A stretch of DNA of 64,000 nucleotides from Bin80 sp965209015 (GTDB lineage: Bacteria; Bacteroidota; Rhodothermia; Rhodothermales; Bin80), in NCBI GenBank assembly GCA_965209015.1, contig OZ242367.1:744001-808000 (forward strand), in the 5' to 3' direction. The notes beneath the pieces were generated by a model. That model was not told the DNA's origin. It saw only the letters and a program-made list of their open reading frames with translations, and ran no database searches. The translations under genes were made by a program, and so were the position numbers. This document shows positions 34,501 through 43,811 of the stretch, in pieces; positions within the stretch are counted from its first letter, which is position 1, and the number at the start of each line of letters is the position of its first letter.

Positions 34501-34759
34501 GGAGGATGCAACATATATCAAGTTACGTGAGCTTTCCATAGGCTATACGTTCAACCGCCAAATGTTGTCCAGAGTCTTTGGTGATGTACTTCACTCGATT
34601 TCGGCAAGCATTATTGGTCGTAATTTGCTTACGTTCACCAATTATTCTGGTTTTGACCCCGAAGTAGGAGACGGCGATGATCCCACTCTTTATCGAGTTG
34701 ATAATTTCAACTATCCGCCATTTCGCACGATCCGTGCGAAATTAGAATTCCAGTTTTAG
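31571..34759 (+). CDS. SusC/RagA-type TonB-dependent outer-membrane transporter
   Basis: This 1062-residue outer-membrane transporter begins with a signal peptide (ending FANAQ), then a carboxypeptidase-like domain (VISGTVTDDIGEPLIGANV, about residues 23-100), the SusC TonB box LDEVVVTG (about 112-119), a plug (SLQGKVAGVAVQAFSG, GATSITGTNQPLYIVDG, IEIVKGAAASSLYGSRAQNGVINI) and a 22-strand barrel ending in an aromatic residue (LEFQF), as the BAM machinery prefers. It takes up large ligands with its SusD partner, driven by TonB. The ligand is unknown; similar pairs import peptides as well as glycans. Confidence 0.96.
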   Translation: MKQRYYFFVLSVLLLPGFANAQSVISGTVTDDIGEPLIGANVLIEQLVIGSSTDLDGNYTFQVPAENVGQALQLTARYIGFTDQVRTITIAEGIMTEDFVLSVDLLQLDEVVVTGVAEATPRKKLAFTVSQVDSEDITLAPASNPVASLQGKVAGVAVQAFSGSPGDAVSVRLRGATSITGTNQPLYIVDGVVLGSNQVDIDALDIDNIEIVKGAAASSLYGSRAQNGVINITTQRGSATPLNQTRVTVRNEFGVSSVVKSLQANTSHDLRVDGSGNFLNSDGTQNSCPTCLTNGYGPGTLQDTNPHGAAFFDKPYQGTLYNAFDQFFDPGNTWTNYVGVSQNSSKTNFLASFTNIAEQGAIQGLDGLERRNIRVNLDHRIQPNLTVSASGLYSQSTNDAPQSELSTVTFFNPFYGLMFTNPIVNLSDRDDQGELKIQADPLSVEENPLYLVENTDISQKRSRILGNFRGRWSPLAWLNLESNFSYDRSDLDFLEFYDIGFQSIDPAALNDGRIERVDVIEQAINYDLTVSFRKRYGAITTRAQLKAQVEDYDEILGFVTGTDLVTLGLTDLSNVEIEGDYFTNTYTETIRSEGYYATAGFDYADKYIVDAFFRYDGSSLFGVEERWQPYFRGSAAWRVSEESFWPSNNPITELKLRASIGTAGGRPEFQSQYETLFLNNGQLSKSTLGNAFLKPELQTETEFGLDVGILDRIFLELVYADTKVEDLLLAVPLAGYLGFPRQWQNAGDLESSTIEASLNANLYNSRDTDLELGIIFDQTRQNIDDFSSNPYLGGSESLFFFREGEILGSMYGSKFITDLSELPSDVDANFFDVNDDGYVVAVGQGSSYTSGAGPDGNLGGEDDLWGTQVEVGERSYRWGIPIKFFDEEEETERVQIGNALPDFNLGFNSTFRYKGFNLYMLWGAQIGGNVYNFTKQWGYRDGRNADQDQGGKAEGMKKSTAYYETLYAATDKNNHFVEDATYIKLRELSIGYTFNRQMLSRVFGDVLHSISASIIGRNLLTFTNYSGFDPEVGDGDDPTLYRVDNFNYPPFRTIRAKLEFQF

Positions 34760-34772
34760 GTGAGGTATGTTA

Positions 34773-36407
34773 ATGAATATTGAATACATCAATCAAATGA
34801 AACGCTACTCTGTATATCTGGTGGTCGTTGTCTTAGCTATCAGCACCGTTAGCTGCCAGGATCTAGCAGTAGAAAACGAAAATGCTCCAGATCGAACAGT
34901 TGCATTCGCCCAGCCTGGTGATGTAACGAACCTAATTAAAGGAACATTCACTGACTACTGGCGCGGTATTCAGTACTGCGAGAATGGGCCACTCATGTTT
35001 TCAACCATTGCGGATGAGAACTCTTCTGCTTGGGCAAACTGGGGGATGCGAGATATGTCCAGTGAACCCCGGATTGCGTGGGATAATAGTTCGACGTATA
35101 GTCGTTCAAGCTCTACATCGGAGCCTTGGTTTGATAACTACCGGGGGATATCAAATACGAACGATGCACTGCAGGCGATCGCCAGAGCAGAAGCAGCGGA
35201 AAGCGTTGATAACAACATCTTTACACGGGAGGGTCACGATACAGAACGGCTAAAAGCATTTGCAAAAATGAATCAGGGACTCATGCATGGTTCCCTATCT
35301 CTGATCTTTGATCAAGCATTTATCGTGGATGAGAATGTGGATTTGGAAAACGATGAACTTGACTTAAACCCGTATATGCAAGTTAATCAAGCAGCAATCC
35401 AGATGTTGGAAGAAGCACGTGCGATTGCCCAGTCCAATTCATTTTCGTTCACCGCCACTGAGGACTGGATTTGGGGGTTAGACGTCTCCTCCGATGATAT
35501 GGTCAAACTGATCAATTCATTCATTGCTCGATTTCAGGTTCAAGTTGCAAGGAATGAGGCCGAACGCGCCGCCGTAAACTGGAGTGACGTAATTGGTCAT
35601 GTGGATGCTGGAATTACCCAAGATTTTATCCCTATTGGAGATGACGACGGAGCCGTTGAATGGGATTGTCTAAAATTTTACGGTCAAGAGGGTACTACAT
35701 GGAGCCGGGCTGACTACCGAACGATTGGGCCTGCCGATGAGTCGGGTGGCTATGCTGATTGGCTGTCAAAACCATTGGGGGAACGTCTGGTATTTGATAT
35801 CATTACTTCGGATCGCCGGATTGTTGGAGATCCCAATGATCCGACCGTTGATGGTTCAGACTTTCAATATCAGGGAAACAACGGCCCCTTTCCAGCGGCG
35901 CGTGGTACCTACCACTATTCATCACATAACCACAAGCGTTATCAGGATTACCAGTCCGCAAACGGTAATGGGGCTATGCCTCACATGATCGTCGCAGAGA
36001 TGGACATGTATAAGGCTGAAGGTCTCTTACGGACAGGAGGGAGTACGATAATGGTTGCCGATCTGATCAATAAAACACGAGTCGGACGTGGGATGCTCAA
36101 TCCAGCCTCCGGATCAGATCCGGCTGGCACATCCAAAGATGCACAGAGTCATCTGGATTCTGCAAGCCTGTGGGCCAAGCTCAAGCATGAACGCCGGATT
36201 GAGACCTTCCAAACCGCTGCAGGATTGCCATATTATGACGATAGAGGGTTGGGTGATCTCGTTTCGGGGACACCCATCCACTTCCCCGTGCCTGGCAGTG
36301 AGTTGGAAACTTTAGGTTTACAAAGCTATACGTTTGGTGGAGTTGGGGAAACAGGAGGTGCTCCTGTGACAATCCGTGATGATCCCGATTCCGTCCGACC
36401 ACGATAA
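34773..36407 (+). CDS. SusD/RagB-type surface lipoprotein
   Basis: The start at 34773 is preceded by AGGTGAGG at a good distance; ATG 34767 touches the Shine-Dalgarno sequence. The product has about 544 residues, with a lipobox (STVSC) after the hydrophobic segment YSVYLVVVVLAIS. It forms the lid and surface ligand-binding partner of SusC. Seen features: a helical N-terminal half (WFDNYRGISNTNDALQAI), AEMDMYKAEGLLRTGG, LINKTRVGRG and LWAKLKHERRIETF, the last being the usual SusD/RagB helix pattern. Nothing catalytic is seen. It lies 13 bases behind SusC and is followed by a terminator. Confidence 0.92.
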   Translation: MNIEYINQMKRYSVYLVVVVLAISTVSCQDLAVENENAPDRTVAFAQPGDVTNLIKGTFTDYWRGIQYCENGPLMFSTIADENSSAWANWGMRDMSSEPRIAWDNSSTYSRSSSTSEPWFDNYRGISNTNDALQAIARAEAAESVDNNIFTREGHDTERLKAFAKMNQGLMHGSLSLIFDQAFIVDENVDLENDELDLNPYMQVNQAAIQMLEEARAIAQSNSFSFTATEDWIWGLDVSSDDMVKLINSFIARFQVQVARNEAERAAVNWSDVIGHVDAGITQDFIPIGDDDGAVEWDCLKFYGQEGTTWSRADYRTIGPADESGGYADWLSKPLGERLVFDIITSDRRIVGDPNDPTVDGSDFQYQGNNGPFPAARGTYHYSSHNHKRYQDYQSANGNGAMPHMIVAEMDMYKAEGLLRTGGSTIMVADLINKTRVGRGMLNPASGSDPAGTSKDAQSHLDSASLWAKLKHERRIETFQTAAGLPYYDDRGLGDLVSGTPIHFPVPGSELETLGLQSYTFGGVGETGGAPVTIRDDPDSVRPR

Positions 36408-36427
36408 ATTCTCATTTTGGTAACATG

Positions 36428-36470
36428 AAGAGGACAGTGTCTATGTTTAGGTGCTGTCCTCTTCTTTTTC
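36428..36470 (+). terminator. intrinsic terminator behind susD
   Basis: AAGAGGACAG (36428-36437) pairs with CTGTCCTCTT (36454-36463) across a 16-base loop, followed by CTTTTTC. The stem starts 20 bases behind the SusD stop, so the susCD transcript should end here and the next lipoprotein genes have a separate promoter or depend on read-through. Confidence 0.85.
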
Positions 36471-36503
36471 TACTCATTTGATATGCTAACTTCTCTTTGA
36501 CTA

Positions 36504-36992
36504 ATGAATCAATCATTTTTTTGGATTTTAAGTTTTGGAATACTTATGAGTGCATGTTCTGGACCTAGTGCAAATGGTGAACGTGAAGCCAACAGTTCGC
36601 TCCGGTTCAATCTTGGCACATCTGGTCGTGGTCATATTGTGACGACTGCTGAAGATGCGCTCCTCACTCGATACGGATACCGACTAAATCGACAGGTCAA
36701 TACTGCTGAAGATGTACGTATCGAAACATCATGGAGAGATGTATCTCCCTTAGCAGATGAGCAGACTGCTGGCTATTCCGAAGTTCGGATTCGTATTTTT
36801 TTGAGTGCTCGTCCGCGTAGCCGGGCTGTTGGAACCGCTGGTACGTTTACCGCTCGGATGGAGGTAGAGTGTGAGGCCCAACTTATGGTAGGCGAGGATT
36901 GGCAACCCGTGTCTATAACGGCTGCGAGAGAAGCGTATTTTCAAGAAATTGCGGATTATCTTGAAAATGAGTTCAAGGCAGGGGTGATGTAA
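36504..36992 (+). CDS. small lipoprotein, function unknown
   Basis: This 162-residue protein has a lipobox (ILMSAC, Cys about residue 18). The mature part begins with a disordered stretch (SGPSANGEREANS) and has a beta-rich middle (SRAVGTAGTFTARMEVECEAQLM) and a helical tail (FQEIADYLENEFKAG). I did not recognise a family; a LptE-like or DUF4136-like fold is possible but unsupported. It lies nine bases ahead of the FG-GAP/ASPIC gene, so the two are likely made together. Confidence 0.7.
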   Translation: MNQSFFWILSFGILMSACSGPSANGEREANSSLRFNLGTSGRGHIVTTAEDALLTRYGYRLNRQVNTAEDVRIETSWRDVSPLADEQTAGYSEVRIRIFLSARPRSRAVGTAGTFTARMEVECEAQLMVGEDWQPVSITAAREAYFQEIADYLENEFKAGVM

Positions 36993-37001
36993 GACTCCTA
37001 T

Positions 37002-40000
37002 ATGCCCATCCGGTCTTCACGTAGGGTTCTGCGCTTTTTTATACTCATTGTTTTGGTCATACTCCATGCGGGATGTGGCTCGGAGCCAGAGCGAATTTGG
37101 ACTGTATTTGAAGGATATCAAGTTCGACCAATACACCCCCCTGTTGGTGAAGGGATCGGATACACCGAACTTCCTCGTGCGATTGCGTTTAGCAATCGGA
37201 TTAGCACGGCGGCTTTTGTAACCAACCGCCATGTAGTGAATGGATCTGGCGTGACGATTGGCGATGTGGATGGTGATGATCTACCAGATATTTTCTTGGC
37301 GGGAATGGAACATGCCAGTGCACTTCATCGCAATCTGGGAAATTGGACATTCCAAGATATTACACTTGAGGCCAATTTAGGTCTTGTACATCCGCGGGCA
37401 ACTGGGGCAGTGTTCTCTGATGTGGATGCCGATGGAGATCTTGATCTTATTGTTACATCGCTTGGAAGCGGTGTGCAATTATTCCTGAACGATGGGACAG
37501 GTAGCTTTACGGATCATACATCACAATCAAATCTACCTCAATCTGGAGGCGCAACGTCGGTTGCACTGGCAGATATAGATGGAGACCAAGATCTGGATCT
37601 GTACATTGGATTCTATAAGGAGGCAACGATGAAGGATATTTGGCCTCCCGAAGAAATCACGTTTGAGCGGGTCATCCAACAAGTTGCTGATTCATTTACT
37701 GTAAGAGAATATTGGGCAGACGAGTACGAGTTGATCCGCCAAGAGAATCGACTCATGCGAGTTGAACTTGCTGAGCCAGATCAATTCTTCTTCAATGAAG
37801 GGGAGGGGATCTTTTCGGAAGGCTCATTTACCAATGGGTTATTCTTGGATGAATGGGGAGATCCACTTACCGAAGTCCCAAGGTACTGGACATTGTCTGT
37901 ACGTTTTCAGGACTTCAATCTGGATGGCTATCCTGATCTTTATGTATGTAATGACTTTGAAAGTCCAGACCATCTCTGGTTTGGTAGTGCGGGAGGTGCA
38001 TTCCAGGCTGCTTCTACATTGGCTCTCCGTAAGACTAGTCAGTCTACGATGTCTGTGACTGCTGCGGATATAAATGCAGATGAGCGTATAGATCTTTTCC
38101 TTGCCGATATGCTGAGCCCGAATTATATGGAGCGTCAGAGACAGCATTTTGTGATCCCTCCCGAAGTATTGACCATGGGAGACTATCGCGCTCGTCCTCA
38201 GGAGATGCAAAATATGCTCCTTCTTGGTCGCCAGGACTCAACCTTTGCCGAAGTAGCCCGCATGAGCAGAGTTGCAGCATCCGGCTGGACATGGAGCAGT
38301 GTCTTCACAGATGTTGATCTGGACGGTTGGCCTGATTTGCTTCTTACGACAGGACACGCCTATGATGCAATGGATGCAGATGCCCAAATTGCTGCGCGTT
38401 CATCCCGGCGCCCATGGAGAGAGATCTTATTAGATTTTCCAGATCTGGACTTACCGAATATTGCATTTCAAAACACTGGGAATGCCCAATTTGAGTGGGT
38501 TGATGGGGGTTGGGGGATAGGTCTGAATGCAGATGTAGCCCATGGAATGGCACTCGGAGATCTGGATCAAGATGGAGATCAGGACCTCATAATCAATCGT
38601 CTAGATGCCCCCGTCGGAGTATTTCGTAATGATGCCGATGCCTCCCGCATCCTCATTCGACTCCAAGGAAGGCCTCCGAATGTACAGGGTATTGGAGCGA
38701 TGGTACGTGTGGTCAGTGATAGCTTACCACCACAGAACCAAGAAATTTTAGCAGGGGGGCAATATCTCTCCTCAAATGATGCTGCACTCACATTCGCTTA
38801 CTCAAAGAATACAAAAATTGAAGTCCGCTGGCCCAGAGGCACGCTGAGTACTATTGATGAAGTGATGCCAGATAGTGAGTACTTGATTTTTGAACCAGAC
38901 TCAAATCGGATCCTTAGCCCTGAGATTATTTTCTCGGAGCCTCTCTTTGAGATGTGGAGTACTCCGCTTTTGCATGAAGAAACAAGTTATCCTGATTTTG
39001 ATCGCCAACCACTACTTCCTTATAGACTTAGCCAACGAGGACCTGCACTCGTTGCAGCAGATATAGATTCCGATGGTGATGAGGATCTCATTTTGGGTGC
39101 TGGAAAAGGAAAGCGACTTCAACTCTCCCTTAATAGTAATGGGCAGTTCAGGAGCAGACAATATCTGGGGAGCCCTACACTCGGAGATCATGCAGGAATC
39201 CTGAGTTTGCCGGGAATGGTTCTGGCAACTTCAAGTAACTATGAGCGCACCCCCGAAGAAGTCGGAGATAGGTCTCGGATTATACAAGTGCCTCTTGACG
39301 GGCCAGAACTTTCAACTACCTTTGGACCCCAAAGCCCGGGCCCTCTGGCACTCGGAGACTTTACTGCGGATGGCTCGCTAGAACTCTTTGTCGGCGGGCA
39401 TTTCGTTCCAGGTCAATATCCAATACATACAGCGAGCGGGTTCTATGACCTGAAAGATGGAGATCTTCTATGGGATGGAGCACTCAGCGCACCATTTCAA
39501 GATCTGGGGCTTGTATCTGGAGCAGCCGCGGCAGATCTTAATGAGGATGGGCTCATTGATCTGGCAATTGCTACTAGATGGGGGCCAATCCATGTGTTTC
39601 ATAATCGTGGAAATGGTCAATTTGCTCAAATGACCAGAGCCTTAGGACTGAGTGGCTATACAGGGTGGTGGAATGGGGTTGCACCCGCAGATTTTGATGG
39701 AGACGGAATGTTAGACCTGATTGCAACGAATTGGGGACAAAACGTTCCTTATGCTCTGGATACCCCACTTCGAGTTTACTATGGTGATCTGGACAATAAT
39801 AGCAGCATGGATCTTCTTGAAGTTCAGTGGACCCCAGACCTAGATGCGTTCGGTATGGTGCGAGATTTTCAGACTCTGACTCACGCTATTCCAATGCTAC
39901 GCCTGCGAGTTCAAACATATAGAGACTTCTCCGAGCGTTCAGCGGAAGATATTTTCGGCCCTACAATTTCGGGGGCCGCGTACCACGAGGTCACCCATTG

Positions 40001-40637
40001 GCAATCTACGGTTTTCCTGAATAGAGGATCAACCTATGAAGCAGTCCCTCTTGCTGCCGAGGCGCAGTGGTCGCCTGCATTCGCCCCAGTTCCTGGAGAC
40101 TTCAACGGCGACGGAAGGATAGATTTATTTTTAAGTCAGAACTTCTTTGCTGTTGCATTGGGGTATTCCCGACTGGACAGTGGTCAAGGGCTCTTATTAC
40201 TTTCAGATGAATCCTATAATCTAGAACCACAATCGGCTCAGACGTCGGGAATTCGTATCTATGGTGCTCAGCGAGCATCTGTTGCCGCAGACTTCAATCG
40301 TGATGGACGCATGGACTTAGCAATCACTCAAAATGCTGGTCCGGTGGTCCAACTCCAGAACCTTTCATCGGAGCAAGGCCTCCAGGTTGAGCTTCGGGCC
40401 AAGAGTGGGAATCGCCATGCAATTGGAGCCACGGTACGGCCCGAATATGTAGACGGCTCCATGGGTGCGACGACTGCGATCGTCGCAGGGAGTGGATATT
40501 GGTCACAAAATGCACTTACTCCCCTTTTGGCTCCACGGAATCAAATTGAAAACCTACATATCCGTTGGCCAAATGGGCCGGATACTACGGTGTCAGTCCG
40601 GCCAAACGTTGAGATCATTGTGATTCAGCAAGAATAA
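37002..40637 (+). CDS. FG-GAP/VCBS-repeat and ASPIC/UnbV (CRTAC1-type) lipoprotein
   Basis: This 1211-residue lipoprotein has the lipobox LHAGC (Cys about residue 25). It holds many FG-GAP/VCBS repeats with Ca-binding-like DxDxDGxxD loops (DVDGDDLPD, DVDADGDLD, DIDGDQDLD, DLDQDGDQD, DFDGDGMLD, DFNGDGRID, DFNRDGRMD), enough for two beta-propellers. An ASPIC/UnbV domain follows the first set (about residues 555-635: GAMVRVV, VRWPRG) and another lies at the C-terminus (about 1130-1205: GATVRPE, IRWPNG). It is thus a tandem double unit. CRTAC1-type proteins are often encoded near SusCD; the function is unknown, probably surface binding. Confidence 0.9.
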   Translation: MPIRSSRRVLRFFILIVLVILHAGCGSEPERIWTVFEGYQVRPIHPPVGEGIGYTELPRAIAFSNRISTAAFVTNRHVVNGSGVTIGDVDGDDLPDIFLAGMEHASALHRNLGNWTFQDITLEANLGLVHPRATGAVFSDVDADGDLDLIVTSLGSGVQLFLNDGTGSFTDHTSQSNLPQSGGATSVALADIDGDQDLDLYIGFYKEATMKDIWPPEEITFERVIQQVADSFTVREYWADEYELIRQENRLMRVELAEPDQFFFNEGEGIFSEGSFTNGLFLDEWGDPLTEVPRYWTLSVRFQDFNLDGYPDLYVCNDFESPDHLWFGSAGGAFQAASTLALRKTSQSTMSVTAADINADERIDLFLADMLSPNYMERQRQHFVIPPEVLTMGDYRARPQEMQNMLLLGRQDSTFAEVARMSRVAASGWTWSSVFTDVDLDGWPDLLLTTGHAYDAMDADAQIAARSSRRPWREILLDFPDLDLPNIAFQNTGNAQFEWVDGGWGIGLNADVAHGMALGDLDQDGDQDLIINRLDAPVGVFRNDADASRILIRLQGRPPNVQGIGAMVRVVSDSLPPQNQEILAGGQYLSSNDAALTFAYSKNTKIEVRWPRGTLSTIDEVMPDSEYLIFEPDSNRILSPEIIFSEPLFEMWSTPLLHEETSYPDFDRQPLLPYRLSQRGPALVAADIDSDGDEDLILGAGKGKRLQLSLNSNGQFRSRQYLGSPTLGDHAGILSLPGMVLATSSNYERTPEEVGDRSRIIQVPLDGPELSTTFGPQSPGPLALGDFTADGSLELFVGGHFVPGQYPIHTASGFYDLKDGDLLWDGALSAPFQDLGLVSGAAAADLNEDGLIDLAIATRWGPIHVFHNRGNGQFAQMTRALGLSGYTGWWNGVAPADFDGDGMLDLIATNWGQNVPYALDTPLRVYYGDLDNNSSMDLLEVQWTPDLDAFGMVRDFQTLTHAIPMLRLRVQTYRDFSERSAEDIFGPTISGAAYHEVTHWQSTVFLNRGSTYEAVPLAAEAQWSPAFAPVPGDFNGDGRIDLFLSQNFFAVALGYSRLDSGQGLLLLSDESYNLEPQSAQTSGIRIYGAQRASVAADFNRDGRMDLAITQNAGPVVQLQNLSSEQGLQVELRAKSGNRHAIGATVRPEYVDGSMGATTAIVAGSGYWSQNALTPLLAPRNQIENLHIRWPNGPDTTVSVRPNVEIIVIQQE

Positions 40638-41087
40638 GTATCATTTTTCTTCTCATGACCGGAATCGTCTTCTTCTAACATGGAGCGACAGAACATTAAC
40701 AGCCAATAACAAAGCTATTGGCACCACACCAAACGAGTGTTCTGAGACGCCAGAGTTAGGGAGATCTATCAGTGACACTAAGTTACGATCTAATCGTTCA
40801 TACGCACAATATCTTGAAAAAGCAAAGGTTTGGAACCTACACTGATTCAACAAAATTGACTAATTAGAACTGAATATGAGTAGCACAGATCTGTATAGCA
40901 AGTACATGGTTAGGATTGGATACTGCGCGATCAGGGTATGACCATGGCGTTCACGAATTATCTGCTTGATAGCAGTCTGGGAACAGGAATACTACAAGTT
41001 TATCAAGTTCCCAACCGAATTTGTGAGAAAACGGTAAACTTGTTCGATTGCAGAGGAGATTGCAGCAGCGATACTGCAAAAATGGAG
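40638..41087. other. 450-base gap, no gene
   Basis: No coding frame is convincing. A perfect 7-bp stem (GCCAATA 40702-40708 with TATTGGC 40716-40722) lies 65 bases behind the preceding stop but has no T run, so it is a weak terminator candidate at best. Downstream on the plus strand is the minus-strand tRNA. Confidence 0.5.
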
Positions 41088-41160
<73 letters not shown>

Positions 41161-41262
41161 AGAAGGGAATTACACAAGATTTTCTTTTTCTGGTTCCAGA
41201 TGATCCAAGGCACGCGTTAATGCAAGCAATCAAAGAGTTAAATTATTAATTTAAGGTGATTG

Positions 41263-43779
41263 ATGTCGGGTGGTGAAAGAAAATTTCCGATTATGCAACA
41301 GAACGCGGACCGGACTGTGCATAAGCAACTTCAGGTTATCAAATTTGGAGGTACCTCGGTAGGTACCTCTCAAAGTATCCAGCGAGCTATTCAATTAGTT
41401 CAGAATACACCAGAAGAAATTCGCTGTATTGTTGTGGTTTCAGCAGTAGGAGGAGTGACCGACAGATTACTTGAATCCATCAACGCCTCTCTTTCTGGGG
41501 ACGGGTCTGTTCAGGATCGGATCAAAGAGTTGTCAGATCGTCACGAGCTGCTTCTGGATGAGTTAGTGCTGGAGGGAGAAAAAAAAGATCTCCGTCAACA
41601 ATTTGAGCTACTCTGGCAAGAATTGGGAAGGTTACTCAGCGGGATTACATTAATTAGGGAGTGCACTGCACGTACCCAGGATGCAATTTTGAGTATAGGA
41701 GAAAGAGCTTCTGCTCCATTGATTTCTGCTGCATTTCGTGCTGCGGGGAGACATTCTCTTGCGGTTGATACCCGAGGACTGATAATAACAGATGAAAACT
41801 ACGGTGATGCTGCTGTGGATTTCGATGAGTCAAGGGATAGAATTCAAGCCCGCTTTCAGGGGATTCCAAGTGAGCAGATTCCAGTCGTGACCGGATATAT
41901 CGCATCCACATCAGATGGATCAACCACGACCCTTGGGCGCTCAGGGAGTGACTATACGGCAACGATTCTAGGCTCCATCCTGCGTGCCCGACGAATCATC
42001 ATTTGGACTGATGTGGATGGAGTATTATCCGCAGATCCACGAGATGTCCCTGAGGCATTTCCGCTAGCACGTTTAAGTTATGCAGAGGCAGCAGAAATGG
42101 CTTACTTTGGGGCACGCGTTCTACATCCTAGGACTATGCGACCGGTACAAATGCTGGGAATCCCGCTCCTTATCAAAAATTCGTTGAACTCTAAAGCACC
42201 AGGCACACTAATCTCGAATGAGTCCCATTCGGTAGATATGAAGGTTAAAGCTATCTCTACAATTCGAGATGTTACCGTGATCATGCTAGAGGGAAGCGGC
42301 ATGATAGGTGTTCCAGGAATTTCCGCTCGTGTATTTGTGTCTCTTGCGGACCAGAAGATTAATGTGTTGATGATCGCACAGGCATCCAGCGAGCATAGCA
42401 TCTGTTTAGTAGTTCGTGAAGACGATGCAGATGATGCGGTTAGGGCACTACGAAAATCATTTGCCGGTGGAATGGTTAGCGGAGAGGTGAGTAAGATCTA
42501 CTCTATTCCCAGATGCGCGATCGTATCTGCTGTTGGAGATCGAATGCGACATCATCCGGGTCTGGCCGGACGGATGTTTGCTACCTTGGGGCGAAGTCGC
42601 GTAAATGTACTCTCAATCGCACAAGGAGCGGCTGAAACAAACATTTCCGCAGTTGTCCGGGATGATGAAGTCCGTCGAGCAGTGAGAGCTCTCCATGAAT
42701 CATTTCCGCTGGGACGTCTCCGCGCACACATATGCCTCTTGGGACCTGGACGTGTAGGTGCTCATTTACTGAGGCTTTTAGGGACGCAATATCAAGATCT
42801 CTTGGATCGGGTGAAGTTGAACGTTAAACTAATTGGAGTTGCCAATTCACGGACAATGCTATGGAATCCAGACGGGCTTGAGTTTGATGCTGCGATCTCA
42901 AATCTTGCTGAGGGACGGTCTACGAATTTACAATGGTTAATTGAGCAGTTGGGAGCAAGTCGGCTGGAACGTATCATAATCGTTGATGCAACGGCAAGTG
43001 AGGAGGTCGCCGCATATTATCCTGACTTTCTGGAACTTGGGTTCGGAGTTGTAACAGCAAATAAATTGGCGAACACACTGGATCTGCCTTTTTATCGGCG
43101 TCTCCAGAAAGCGGCAAAGCGTCGTGGAGTGGCTTTTCGATATGAAACTACGGTGGGAGCGGCTCTACCGGTGATCTCTACAATTAAGGATTTGGTTCGA
43201 TCTGGAGATCAAGTGCATAAGATTGAAGGAATTTTTTCTGGGACCTTGGCCTATGTATTTAATAGCCTTGATGCGGGTGAGTCCTTTGCATCGGTGATTG
43301 AATGTGCTCATGCGAAAGGGTGGACTGAACCTGATCCAGCCGATGATCTCAGTGGTGAGGATGTGGCTCGGAAACTCTTAATTCTGGCTCGGGAGATTGG
43401 TCTTCCAGTTGAGCGGAGTGATATCAAAGTCGAATCTTTGCTACCTGATAAGTTAAATGCAGAGACTCCAACCAAGCTATTCAAGAAACTTGCTGCGGTG
43501 AATCATGAGTGGAGAGAAAAAGTTGATCAGGCGGGCAAAGATAACCGTCGGCTTCGGTATATTGCCAGACTTCAAGATGGTCAATTGGATGTGAGTGTCC
43601 AGGCTGTACCGATTGATTCTCCATTTGCTACCGCCTCCGGTCGTGAGAATGTAATTGCTTTTACGACAGATCGTTATAGTGATGAGCCACTAGTTTTACA
43701 GGGTCCTGGTGCAGGGCTCCAGGTTACGGCGGGAGGATTATTGATTGATTTAATTCACTCCGCAGAACTTATGCCTTAA
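41263..43779 (+). CDS. thrA: bifunctional aspartate kinase/homoserine dehydrogenase
   Basis: The start at ATG 41263 has AAGGTG a few bases ahead; TTG 41260 is an alternative. The 838-residue protein catalyses the first and third steps of the aspartate pathway. The kinase domain has VIKFGGTSVG (about residues 25-34), TLGRSGSDYTA and IWTDVDGVLSADPR. Two ACT domains follow (about 325-480; VSLADQKINVLMIAQAS, SIAQGAAETNISAVV), indicating allosteric feedback. The homoserine dehydrogenase domain has the NAD loop LLGPGRVGAHLL and VTANKLANT, GIFSGTLAY and EPDPADDLSGEDVARKL. dapB and dapA follow, so this region serves lysine and threonine supply. Confidence 0.96.
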   Translation: MSGGERKFPIMQQNADRTVHKQLQVIKFGGTSVGTSQSIQRAIQLVQNTPEEIRCIVVVSAVGGVTDRLLESINASLSGDGSVQDRIKELSDRHELLLDELVLEGEKKDLRQQFELLWQELGRLLSGITLIRECTARTQDAILSIGERASAPLISAAFRAAGRHSLAVDTRGLIITDENYGDAAVDFDESRDRIQARFQGIPSEQIPVVTGYIASTSDGSTTTLGRSGSDYTATILGSILRARRIIIWTDVDGVLSADPRDVPEAFPLARLSYAEAAEMAYFGARVLHPRTMRPVQMLGIPLLIKNSLNSKAPGTLISNESHSVDMKVKAISTIRDVTVIMLEGSGMIGVPGISARVFVSLADQKINVLMIAQASSEHSICLVVREDDADDAVRALRKSFAGGMVSGEVSKIYSIPRCAIVSAVGDRMRHHPGLAGRMFATLGRSRVNVLSIAQGAAETNISAVVRDDEVRRAVRALHESFPLGRLRAHICLLGPGRVGAHLLRLLGTQYQDLLDRVKLNVKLIGVANSRTMLWNPDGLEFDAAISNLAEGRSTNLQWLIEQLGASRLERIIIVDATASEEVAAYYPDFLELGFGVVTANKLANTLDLPFYRRLQKAAKRRGVAFRYETTVGAALPVISTIKDLVRSGDQVHKIEGIFSGTLAYVFNSLDAGESFASVIECAHAKGWTEPDPADDLSGEDVARKLLILAREIGLPVERSDIKVESLLPDKLNAETPTKLFKKLAAVNHEWREKVDQAGKDNRRLRYIARLQDGQLDVSVQAVPIDSPFATASGRENVIAFTTDRYSDEPLVLQGPGAGLQVTAGGLLIDLIHSAELMP

Positions 43780-43811
43780 CGCCTAGCTTTCCCACTTATG
43801 CTGAGATCTTA

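Noticed and set aside
40702..40722. GCCAATA/TATTGGC stem as terminator of the ASPIC gene
   Set aside because: No T run follows on either strand.
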